From positions 1 to 64,000 of the forward strand of contig CAZARN010000006.1 in assembly GCA_964487565.1 (NCBI GenBank): a DNA stretch of 64,000 nt, in the 5' to 3' direction. Origin of the DNA: Phil1 sp964487565. Its GTDB lineage: Bacteria; Bacillota; Clostridia; Christensenellales; CAG-138. The notes beneath the pieces were generated by a model. The model worked only from the letters and a program-made list of their open reading frames with translations, had not been told where the DNA came from and did no database searches. Below are positions 1 to 6,165 of the stretch, piece by piece; position 1 is the stretch's first letter, and the number at the start of each line of letters is the position of its first letter. The position numbers were made by a program, and so were the translations under genes.

Positions 1-3
1 AAC

Positions 4-41
4 GTTAAGGTAACTGATACGATTGTATCAATTACCTTAAC
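4..41 (-). terminator. 17-bp imperfect palindrome after the tRNA array, possible terminator
   Basis: Positions 4-20 and 25-41 are inverted copies with one mismatch and a 4-base loop. The palindrome lies 5 bases beyond the CCA of the last tRNA gene, where a terminator or processing hairpin would sit. A U-tract cannot be judged because the window ends at base 1. The stem is AT-rich, unlike the GC-rich terminators elsewhere in the window. Confidence 0.4.
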
Positions 42-46
42 TGTTA

Positions 47-133
47 TGGTGCGGGAAACAGGACTTGAACCTGCATGAAGTCACCCTCACACGGACCTGA
101 ACCGTGCGCGTCTGCCAATTCCGCCATTCCCGC
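47..133 (-). tRNA. tRNA-Leu (anticodon CAG)
   Basis: The reverse complement folds as a class II tRNA with a long variable arm. The acceptor is GCGGGAA paired with TTCCCGC, the discriminator is A, and CCA is encoded at 47-49. The anticodon loop TTCAGGT gives CAG. It is the last gene of an eight-tRNA minus-strand array. Confidence 0.95.
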
Positions 134-143
134 AGAAAAAATT

Positions 144-228
144 TGGTGGATGGGGATGGATTCGAACCATCGTAGTCTGTGACAACGGATTTACAGTCCG
201 CTCCCTTTGGCCGCTCGGGAACCCATCC
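144..228 (-). tRNA. tRNA-Tyr (anticodon GTA)
   Basis: The reverse complement has acceptor GGATGGG/CCCATCC, a long variable arm, anticodon loop CTGTAAA (GTA), T-loop TTCGAAT and an encoded CCA. It sits 10 bases upstream of tRNA-Leu in the same transcript. Confidence 0.95.
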
Positions 229-250
229 ACGGCTAAACTTTGTCTATCAA

Positions 251-326
251 TGGAGCTGGTGATGGGACTCGAACCCGCAACCTACTGATTACAAATCAGT
301 TGCTCTACCGATTGAGCTACACCAGC
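251..326 (-). tRNA. tRNA-Thr (anticodon TGT)
   Basis: Acceptor GCTGGTG/CACCAGC, discriminator T, encoded CCA at 251-253, anticodon loop TTTGTAA (TGT). The D-arm and T-arm are standard. Confidence 0.95.
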
Positions 327-342
327 AAACACTGTGGCGTTT

Positions 343-418
343 TGGTGCCTCAGAGTGGAGTCGAACCACCGACACAGGGATTTTCAGTCCCTTGCTCTAC
401 CAGCTGAGCTACCGAGGC
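343..418 (-). tRNA. tRNA-Phe (anticodon GAA)
   Basis: Acceptor GCCTCGG/CTGAGGC, discriminator A, encoded CCA at 343-345, anticodon loop CTGAAAA (GAA). Confidence 0.95.
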
Positions 419-424
419 AAAAAA

Positions 425-501
425 TGGCGACCCGGAGGGGGCTCGAACCCCTGACCTCCAGCGTGACAGGCTGGCATTCTAACCAACTGAACTACCGGGC
501 C
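425..501 (-). tRNA. tRNA-Asp (anticodon GTC)
   Basis: Acceptor GGCCCGG/CCGGGTC, discriminator G as expected for aspartate, encoded CCA at 425-427, anticodon loop CTGTCAC (GTC). Confidence 0.95.
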
Positions 502-514
502 ACATTTTCAAAAA

Positions 515-591
515 TGGTGGGCCTTCAGGGACTCGAACCCCGGACCAATCGGTTATGAGCCGACCGCTCTGACCAACTGAGCTAAAGGCCC
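515..591 (-). tRNA. tRNA with CAT anticodon (elongator Met or Ile2)
   Basis: Acceptor GGGCCTT/AAGGCCC, encoded CCA at 515-517, anticodon loop CTCATAA (CAT). The G1-C72 pair and full D-stem rule out initiator tRNA. Elongator methionine and lysidine-modified isoleucine tRNAs cannot be separated by eye; a tilS-dependence model or alignment would decide. Confidence 0.85.
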
Positions 592-617
592 ACTTCGTGC
601 CGCATGACGAGGGGAAG

Positions 618-692
618 TGGTGACCCCTAGGAGATTCGAACTCCTGTAGCCGCCGTGAAAGGGCGGTGTCTTAACCGCTTGACCAAGGGGCC
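618..692 (-). tRNA. tRNA-Glu (anticodon TTC)
   Basis: Acceptor GGCCCCT/AGGGGTC, anticodon loop CTTTCAC (TTC), encoded CCA at 618-620. Confidence 0.95.
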
Positions 693-700
693 ATTATGTT

Positions 701-777
701 TGGTCGGGGTGAAGGGATTCGAACCCCCGGCCCCATGCTCCCAAAGCACGTGCGCTACCGGACTGCGCTACACCCCG
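701..777 (-). tRNA. tRNA-Pro (anticodon TGG)
   Basis: Acceptor CGGGGTG/CACCCCG, anticodon loop TTTGGGA (TGG), encoded CCA at 701-703. It is the first gene of the array, about 30 bases downstream of the array promoter. Confidence 0.95.
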
Positions 778-808
778 ATTTCGCATTCCGCTTTTCGCGA
801 CGTCTAAA

Positions 809-837
809 AATATACCGCATTTCGATGTTGTTGTCAA
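809..837 (-). promoter_or_regulatory. Sigma-A promoter of the tRNA array
   Basis: On the minus strand, -35 TTGACA (832-837) and -10 TATATT (809-814) are separated by exactly 17 bases. This near-consensus promoter fits a strongly expressed stable-RNA operon. Confidence 0.85.
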
Positions 838-908
838 CAACTTTCTTATCAAAACGAAACAATCTCTTTCTATATAGTGTAACAGCGGTTTTTAGCCTGG
901 TCAACATG

Positions 909-917
909 TGGTATAAT
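909..917 (+). promoter_or_regulatory. Extended -10 promoter of rnhA
   Basis: TGG followed by TATAAT at 912-917 forms an extended -10. No good -35 is seen at the expected distance. Transcription would start about 25 bases before the rnhA start codon. Confidence 0.65.
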
Positions 918-952
918 CCTTATGAAGTTTATATTATCGGAAGGATATAATT

Positions 953-1423
953 GTGAAAAATATAACAATATATACGGATGGAGCATGTTCGGGCAATCCG
1001 GGTCCGGGCGGCTGGGCTGCAATACTCAAATATAACGATACCGTGCGTGAGATAAGCGGCGCAGAAGCCGAAACGACCAACAATCGCATGGAGCTCATGG
1101 CTGCCATAAAAGCTTTATCGATGCTGAAGGTTCCTTGCAGCGTTGAGCTTCACACGGACAGCGCGTACCTGCATAACGCATTTGACAAAAACTGGATCGA
1201 GAACTGGATCGAGAACGGCTGGCAGACGTCTTCGAAGAAGCCCGTTGAAAACCGCGATCTCTGGGAGCAGTTGATCACGCTTACACAAACGCACAAAGTA
1301 TCGTTCAACAAAGTTAAAGGTCACAGCGACGACGTGAACAACAATCGCTGTGATAAGCTTGCGAGGGACGCAATAAAGCTGCTCATGCCGCAAATAACTG
1401 AAAATCCCGATATAAGGGCTTGA
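953..1423 (+). CDS. rnhA: Ribonuclease HI
   Basis: This is a type 1 ribonuclease H of 156 residues, the usual length. It cleaves the RNA strand of RNA-DNA hybrids such as primers and R-loops. The catalytic acids are visible: D9 in the YTDGACSGNPGPGG opening, E47 in RMEL, D69 in HTDSAY and D134 near the end, with the His of the VKGH loop at 124. The basic-handle region carries WIENWIENGW, where a 12-base near-repeat encodes residues that also align in ordinary homologues. Translation starts at GTG, set by the GGAAGGA ribosome site 7 bases upstream. It stands alone behind its own extended -10 promoter, and a hairpin follows the stop. Confidence 0.95.
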   Translation: MKNITIYTDGACSGNPGPGGWAAILKYNDTVREISGAEAETTNNRMELMAAIKALSMLKVPCSVELHTDSAYLHNAFDKNWIENWIENGWQTSSKKPVENRDLWEQLITLTQTHKVSFNKVKGHSDDVNNNRCDKLARDAIKLLMPQITENPDIRA

Positions 1424-1432
1424 CTTTGTTCC

Positions 1433-1466
1433 AACTATTCGCTAAACTTGTCTTTAACGAATAGTT
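1433..1466 (+). terminator. Hairpin after rnhA, possible weak terminator
   Basis: AACTATTCG (1433-1441) and CGAATAGTT (1458-1466) are perfect inverted copies, and TAAA/TTTA extends the stem inside. There is no U-tract, so it may be a processing or 3'-protecting hairpin instead. A TTGACT-17-TAAACT pair spanning 1420-1448 could be a weak promoter for the next gene. Confidence 0.35.
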
Positions 1467-1515
1467 ATATGTCGTACCCGACCGCTGCCCCGCATGGTAT
1501 TGAAAGGCTGAAAAA

Positions 1516-2565
1516 ATGGCATCTGATTACGCCGGTGCACAATTCAAAGAATACACGCAAATGCTCAGGGAGCGTCTCAGGGAGCTTCCGCCGTATTGCG
1601 CGGAGTTTTTTCGCGGTATAGAGAACGAAACGCTTGTGCGCACGCGGTTTGCTTACGCGGGCGATCTTTTGTTGTTTTTCAAATATCTTACATGTGAGGT
1701 CACCCGTTTTCGCGGTCGCGAGCCTCGTTCACTTACTCTTGACGATCTTGACGGCGTCAGCGTGACGGAGATCGAAATGTATCTTGAGTATGTTTCGCTT
1801 TATACGGATGAAAATGACAGAGAGAAGACAAACAACGAGCGTGCAAAAGCAAGAAAGCTTGCTTCCGTGCGCTCATTCTACAAATATTTTATAAAGAAAG
1901 AAAAGCTTGAACACAACTCCCCCGCTCTTGTCGACCTTCCGACAATACGCGACAAGGTGATAATACGTCTTGAGCCTGACGAGGTAGCCAATCTTCTTGA
2001 CGCGGTGCAAAGCGGCGAAGGTTTGAGCGAAAAACAAAAAACATATCACCAGATAACGCAGAAGCGCGATCTTGCAATACTCACGCTGTTTCTTGGCACC
2101 GGCATTCGCATAAGCGAGCTTGTGGGCATCGATATGGACGACATCAACTTCACATCCAACGAGTTTTCAATTATCCGTAAGGGCGGCAATCAGGATATTC
2201 TTGTTTTCGGCGACGAAGCGCGCGCCGCGCTTCTTGATTATATGCTTGAACGTGAAACCGTCGTCGCTGAATCCGGGCATGAAAATGCAATGTTCCTGTC
2301 GCTGCAAAAAAAGCGGCTTACTGTGCGTGCGGTCGAGAATCTTGTCAAAAAATACGCCCAGATCGCAGTTCCGCTCAAGAAAATATCGCCCCATAAGCTC
2401 CGCAGCACATATGGGACGACGCTTTACCGTGAAACCGGCGATATTTATCTTGTTGCAGACGTACTTGGTCATAAGGACGTCAACACCACGCGCAAGCACT
2501 ATGCTGCGGTCTCTGAAGATCGCCGCCGTCTTGCCGCAAAGGTCGTCAAGCTCAGGGATGATTGA
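1516..2565 (+). CDS. Tyrosine recombinase, XerC/XerD-like
   Basis: This 349-residue protein is a site-specific tyrosine recombinase. An N-terminal SAM-like DNA-binding domain covers roughly residues 10-130 and the catalytic domain roughly 150-345. All six catalytic positions are present: R198 in TGIRISEL, K222 in IRKGG, H293 and R296 in SPHKLRST, H319 in LGHKD and the nucleophile Y329 in RKHYA. The protein is about 50 residues longer than typical XerC/D. The extra length lies partly in a charged stretch near residues 97-113 and partly around 166-183. No att-like repeats or phage genes flank it, so a chromosomal role such as dimer resolution is more likely than a mobile integrase. That role is an inference from context. 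Confidence 0.85.
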   Translation: MASDYAGAQFKEYTQMLRERLRELPPYCAEFFRGIENETLVRTRFAYAGDLLLFFKYLTCEVTRFRGREPRSLTLDDLDGVSVTEIEMYLEYVSLYTDENDREKTNNERAKARKLASVRSFYKYFIKKEKLEHNSPALVDLPTIRDKVIIRLEPDEVANLLDAVQSGEGLSEKQKTYHQITQKRDLAILTLFLGTGIRISELVGIDMDDINFTSNEFSIIRKGGNQDILVFGDEARAALLDYMLERETVVAESGHENAMFLSLQKKRLTVRAVENLVKKYAQIAVPLKKISPHKLRSTYGTTLYRETGDIYLVADVLGHKDVNTTRKHYAAVSEDRRRLAAKVVKLRDD

Positions 2566-2567
2566 TT

Positions 2568-2936
2568 TCAGCCTCTCTTTTTTCTGACTCCGTGGATATG
2601 CGCGGCGTCATGTTTTGTGTATATCGCTGAATCCTCTTCATCATCGGCTTGGTTTTTACCGGCGTCTGCAAGCTCAGCTTCGCGCAGCTTTTTCTCCCAT
2701 TCCTCGACTAGATCTGGGTCAATATCCATCGGCGGAAGATCGGCAAGCATCGCATCCTCTTCTTCGGCATAATAAACACGCATTGTGCTTTCATCAAACT
2801 CGGCCTTTACGCCGCGGTAATCAGCATCTTTTTTCTCTATGCACTTGCAGCAGTTATCGCAGATCTTTTTTGGATCAAGATCACAGTAATCGTTATCGAT
2901 AAGGCCTTCGTCGGCCGGCTTCTTTTTGTCAGGCAT
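2568..2936 (-). CDS. Small acidic protein with CDNCCKC motif, divergent from lexA
   Basis: I do not recognise a named family. The 122-residue product is rich in Asp and Glu and has a cysteine cluster, CDNCCKCIE, near residues 26-36 that could bind a metal. A further acidic stretch follows, and the C-terminus is basic (GVRKKRG). It has no signal peptide or membrane segment. The ATG at 2936 was chosen because GGGAGGA lies 6 bases upstream; an upstream in-frame start has no ribosome site. It is transcribed away from lexA, its extended -10 lies at 3001-3009, and the LexA box lies inside its leader. SOS control is therefore possible but unproven. It ends 2 bases from the recombinase stop codon. 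Confidence 0.75.
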   Translation of the reverse strand: MPDKKKPADEGLIDNDYCDLDPKKICDNCCKCIEKKDADYRGVKAEFDESTMRVYYAEEEDAMLADLPPMDIDPDLVEEWEKKLREAELADAGKNQADDEEDSAIYTKHDAAHIHGVRKKRG

Positions 2937-2953
2937 TATATCCTCCCAATTAC

Positions 2954-2967
2954 AGAACATGCGTTTG
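2954..2967. promoter_or_regulatory. LexA (SOS) box in the lexA regulatory region
   Basis: The sequence GAAC-ATGC-GTTT matches the Gram-positive SOS box (GAAC-N4-GTTC with R-N-R-Y in the centre) at all but the last core base. It overlaps the lexA -35 element and lies in the leader of the divergent gene, the usual place for lexA autoregulation. Confidence 0.7.
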
Positions 2968-2993
2968 CATTTATTGCGCAGTCATGCTATACT
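2965..2993 (+). promoter_or_regulatory. lexA promoter
   Basis: -35 TTGCAT (2965-2970), a 17-base spacer ending in TGC, and -10 TATACT (2988-2993). The -35 overlaps the SOS box, so LexA binding would block the promoter. Confidence 0.7.
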
Positions 2994-3000
2994 TGATTCA

Positions 3001-3009
3001 ATTATACCA
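3001..3009 (-). promoter_or_regulatory. Extended -10 promoter of the acidic CDNCCKC gene
   Basis: The minus strand reads TGG then TATAAT with no clear -35. The same TGTGGTATAAT string occurs in the rnhA promoter. Confidence 0.5.
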
Positions 3010-3033
3010 CACAATCATTATCCGGAGGCGTTT

Positions 3034-3693
3034 ATGGCAAAATTCGGCGTAACAAAGGCCGCGATATATGAATTCATAAAGGAATATTATGAAGCCAACG
3101 GCATTCCGCCGACCGTGCGTGAGATCGGCGCGGCGCTTGGCTTAAAATCCACCTCAACTGTCCATGCCCACCTTCGCGCCCTGGCGGACGAAGGGCTTAT
3201 AAACATGAAGCCGACCAAGCAACGTTCCATCACTGTTGCTGAAATCTTCGCACCCGTGCATGAGACCGCGCAGCTCCGTTCGGGCAAAACCGAAAACGGT
3301 ATGCTCCGTATCCCTCTTGTCGGGCGCGTCGCCGCAGGACTTCCTATACTTGCTGTTGAAAACATAACGGAATACTACACGGTCTCCCCCGCGCTTCTTC
3401 GCGGAGCTTCAAACGATGATGTTTTCATGCTCACGGTTTCAGGCGAAAGTATGATCGACGTCGGTATAAACGACGGGGATACAATAATCATCGACAGAGG
3501 CAAATCCGTATCAAACGGCGATATTGTTGTCGCCCGCGTGAATGCAGACACAGCGACCGTCAAGCGTCTTTTCATAAACAAGGACGGCACAGTGCGCCTC
3601 CAGCCGGAGAATCGCACCATGCCGCCGATAATCGTCAAGCAAAGCGAATGTGAGATAATAGGCCGTCTCATCGGCCTTTACCGCAGCTATTAA
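3034..3693 (+). CDS. lexA: LexA repressor
   Basis: LexA represses DNA-damage genes and is inactivated by RecA-stimulated self-cleavage. The 219-residue protein has a winged helix at the N-terminus (residues 1-65, with IPPTVREIGAALGL and STSTVHAHL). The Ala101-Gly102 cleavage bond follows in VGRVAAGLP, and the catalytic pair is S139 (SGESM) and K177 (ATVKR). The ATG at 3034 is fixed by GGAGG 7 bases upstream; an in-frame start 36 codons earlier would run through the promoter. It is likely autoregulated through the box at 2954-2967. Its stop codon overlaps the convergent gene by 4 bases. Confidence 0.97.
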   Translation: MAKFGVTKAAIYEFIKEYYEANGIPPTVREIGAALGLKSTSTVHAHLRALADEGLINMKPTKQRSITVAEIFAPVHETAQLRSGKTENGMLRIPLVGRVAAGLPILAVENITEYYTVSPALLRGASNDDVFMLTVSGESMIDVGINDGDTIIIDRGKSVSNGDIVVARVNADTATVKRLFINKDGTVRLQPENRTMPPIIVKQSECEIIGRLIGLYRSY

Positions 3694-4973
3694 AGCGCGA
3701 TCTCTCCCTTTTTTATAAGATCGTCAAGCACCTTCATAGCGGCGAGCCTTCCGTGCGAATAAGTCAGCGCGCCCTGCACATATGCGGTGTAAGGTTCTCG
3801 TATCGGCGCGTCGGCGCTCAATTCTATGCTTGCGCCCTGAACAAACGCGCCCGCCGCCATAATCACTTTTGAGGTATAGCCCGGCATATCCCAAGGTTCA
3901 GGGACAGCCTGACTGTCAACAGGTGAAACGGCCTGTATGCTCCTGCAAAACGATATCAACGCATCAGCGCTGTTGAAGCGGATCGCTTCAACAATATCAG
4001 AGCGCACGGCATCCGGCGCAGGCATCGTCATGAAGCCAAGCGACGAGAAAAGCTGTGCAAAAAGCGCAGCGGTCTTAAGAGCCTGCGCAGTTGTGTGCGG
4101 GGCCATGAACAGGCCTTGATAAAACGGACGGTAGCTTCCCGCGTATGAACCCACCTCGCGGCCCATTCCGGGCACTGTGAGCCGCTGGGCGATCATTTCA
4201 ATATATTTTGCCTTGCCGGCAACATATCCGCCTGTCGGCGCCAGACCGCCGCCGGCATTTTTTATCAGCGAGCCGATTATTACATCCGCACCGTAAACCG
4301 TCGCCTCATCAGGCCTTGTGAATTCGCCGTAGCAGTTGTCCACAACCTTTATTGCCTCCGGAGCAGCCTCTCCGATACGACCGAAAAGCTCCGCCATGTC
4401 CGTCTCCGGCAGGAACGAATCCCTCCAGGCGTATCCGCGTGAACGCTGCACATATATTATCTTCGGTTTTATCCGTGCAGCCTGTACGAGCACTTTTTCA
4501 ATATCGATTTTTGATTTCAAAAGCTCCACCGGTACAAAGCTCACGCCCTGACGCTTCAAGGAGTTTGAGCAGTCTCCCGAAAGCCCTGTAGCGCCTTCAA
4601 GCGTGTCATACGGCAAGCCGGTTGCGGCAAGTATCGTGTCGCCCGGCTCCGTTAGGCCTGAAAGGGCAAGATAGATTGCATGCGTCCCGGACGTGATCTG
4701 AGGCCGCACCAGCGCGTCTTCAGCCTCAAGCGCGTACGCGAACACCCGGTCAAGAGTATCGCGACCGGTATCGTCATAACCATAGCCCGTGGTCGGCGCA
4801 AAATGCCTCAATGCAACGCCCTCTTTTGCAAACGCATCAAGCACGCGCGCCGTGCAGGAATATTCAACCGCGTCTATTGAATTGAATGTTTCATATAATG
4901 CCTTCTCCGCGTTTTCAACGGCGTTTGCGGCCTTTTCCGAAACGCCGAATAGCTGTGCTGCTGTTTTAATCAT
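3690..4973 (-). CDS. PLP-dependent protein of the YnbB / aluminium-resistance family
   Basis: This 427-residue protein belongs to the fold-type I PLP family annotated as aluminium resistance protein or methionine gamma-lyase-like (YnbB in Bacillus). ITSGTHAIYLAL (near residues 93-104) is the cofactor-phosphate region. VDNCYGEF near 211-218 holds the Asp that contacts the pyridine ring. K238 in SLIKNAGGG is the likely Schiff-base lysine. The true substrate is not known for this family. It is the last gene of the miaB-mutS-mutL-miaA-hfq operon and overlaps hfq by 4 bases, the same order as in Bacillus. It overlaps the lexA stop on the other strand. Confidence 0.85.
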   Translation of the reverse strand: MIKTAAQLFGVSEKAANAVENAEKALYETFNSIDAVEYSCTARVLDAFAKEGVALRHFAPTTGYGYDDTGRDTLDRVFAYALEAEDALVRPQITSGTHAIYLALSGLTEPGDTILAATGLPYDTLEGATGLSGDCSNSLKRQGVSFVPVELLKSKIDIEKVLVQAARIKPKIIYVQRSRGYAWRDSFLPETDMAELFGRIGEAAPEAIKVVDNCYGEFTRPDEATVYGADVIIGSLIKNAGGGLAPTGGYVAGKAKYIEMIAQRLTVPGMGREVGSYAGSYRPFYQGLFMAPHTTAQALKTAALFAQLFSSLGFMTMPAPDAVRSDIVEAIRFNSADALISFCRSIQAVSPVDSQAVPEPWDMPGYTSKVIMAAGAFVQGASIELSADAPIREPYTAYVQGALTYSHGRLAAMKVLDDLIKKGEIAL

Positions 4974-5227
4974 TCTTTATCGCTTTCCTTTTTTTCTGTT
5001 TGTTCTTTTACCGTCATGTCGTATTCGGGCGTCACGGTGGATATGGCGTGTTTATATATAAGTATCTCCTTCGCGCCGTTTTTTGCCGTGACGACAAAGC
5101 TGTCATATCCGGTTATTGTCAAATGGTTGAGCTGATAGCCGTTTATTACATGGATCGTTACAGGCGTTTTTTCCTTGCGAAGCCTGTTGAGGAACATATC
5201 CTGAAGATTGGGTTTGTTCTCAGCCAT
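4970..5227 (-). CDS. hfq: RNA-binding protein Hfq
   Basis: Hfq is a hexameric Sm-like chaperone for small RNAs and mRNAs. The 85-residue protein has the N-terminal LQDMFLNRLRKE helix, the Sm1 motif around GYQLNHLTITGYDSFVV and the Sm2 signature IYKHAISTV. A short acidic and charged tail follows. Its start lies inside the end of miaA (8-base overlap) and its stop overlaps the YnbB-like start, so the three genes are probably translationally coupled. The miaA-hfq pairing is widespread in bacteria. Confidence 0.96.
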   Translation of the reverse strand: MAENKPNLQDMFLNRLRKEKTPVTIHVINGYQLNHLTITGYDSFVVTAKNGAKEILIYKHAISTVTPEYDMTVKEQTEKKESDKE

Positions 5228-6164
5228 TTATTGCCTCCTTGAAATATTCCGTAACGGCCGCTGCGAGCGACGGCGTTCCGTCATAGTCTGTGACGTTGAA
5301 CCAGCGTATTCGCTCCTCGCGCCTGAACCAGGTAAGCTGCCTTTTTGCATAATGGCGCGTTTCAATTTTTATTGCGGCAACCGCTTCATCAAAACTGTAT
5401 CCGCCGCTGAAATATGCCGCAAGCTGTTTATAGCCAAGGCCCTGCATCGCGGGCACGTCCGCTCCGTATTTTTCAAGAATGCTGCGTGCCTCTTCAACAA
5501 GTCCTTTTTTCATCATCTCGTCCACGCGATTTTCGATACGCTCGTATAAAAGCGCGCGCGGCATATCAAGTCCCGCAAGTACAGGTATATATTCAAGGCA
5601 TTCATCGTTTCTTGCTGTAAAGCCAGGCGATTGCACCGGTCGACCTGTTGCCGTGAATATCTCTATCGCGCGGATGACGCGCTTTACGTCGTTTGGATGG
5701 AGCTGCGCCGCACGCGCGGGATCAAGGCGTTTCAATTGCCTGTAAGCGCTTCCGGGTTCCAACGCTTCCATCCCGTTCCAATAAGTGCGCAACGCTTCAT
5801 CCTTTGGCGCGCCGGGAAAATCCAGCGGATAAATAAGGGAGTTTACATAGAGACCCGTACCACCGCAGACTATCGGCGTTTTTCCGTTCTCATACGTTTT
5901 CTTTACGGCTTCAAGCGCATCCGATCTATAACGCGCAACGCTGTAATCGCGCTCATACGGCTGTGCAACATCGAGCAGGTGATGCGCAATACCTTGCCGC
6001 TCTTCAATATCGGGTTTTGCAGAGCCGATATCCATGCCGCAGTAAATCTGGATCGAGTCTGCTGAAATTATCTCTCCCGAAAGAGCCTTTGCCGCAGCGA
6101 TCGAAACAGCGGTTTTTCCCGAAGCCGTGGGTCCGACGATGAAGAACAGCGGTTTCTTTTTCAT
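5220..6164 (-). CDS. miaA: tRNA dimethylallyltransferase
   Basis: MiaA transfers a dimethylallyl group to A37 of tRNAs that read UNN codons; MiaB, at the head of this operon, then methylthiolates the same base. The 314-residue protein has the P-loop GPTASGKT close to the N-terminus, DSIQIY and SAKPD motifs, and GGTGLYVNSLIYPLDF. The ATG at 6164 lies one base after the mutL stop and was preferred over an upstream in-frame codon inside mutL. A purine-rich AAAAGGG precedes it. Confidence 0.96.
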   Translation of the reverse strand: MKKKPLFFIVGPTASGKTAVSIAAAKALSGEIISADSIQIYCGMDIGSAKPDIEERQGIAHHLLDVAQPYERDYSVARYRSDALEAVKKTYENGKTPIVCGGTGLYVNSLIYPLDFPGAPKDEALRTYWNGMEALEPGSAYRQLKRLDPARAAQLHPNDVKRVIRAIEIFTATGRPVQSPGFTARNDECLEYIPVLAGLDMPRALLYERIENRVDEMMKKGLVEEARSILEKYGADVPAMQGLGYKQLAAYFSGGYSFDEAVAAIKIETRHYAKRQLTWFRREERIRWFNVTDYDGTPSLAAAVTEYFKEAING

Positions 6165-6165
6165 C

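Noticed and set aside
1188..1214. Tandem 12-base repeat inside rnhA
   Set aside because: The encoded WIENWIENGW stretch aligns in length with the handle region of ordinary RNase HI, so it is not an expansion.
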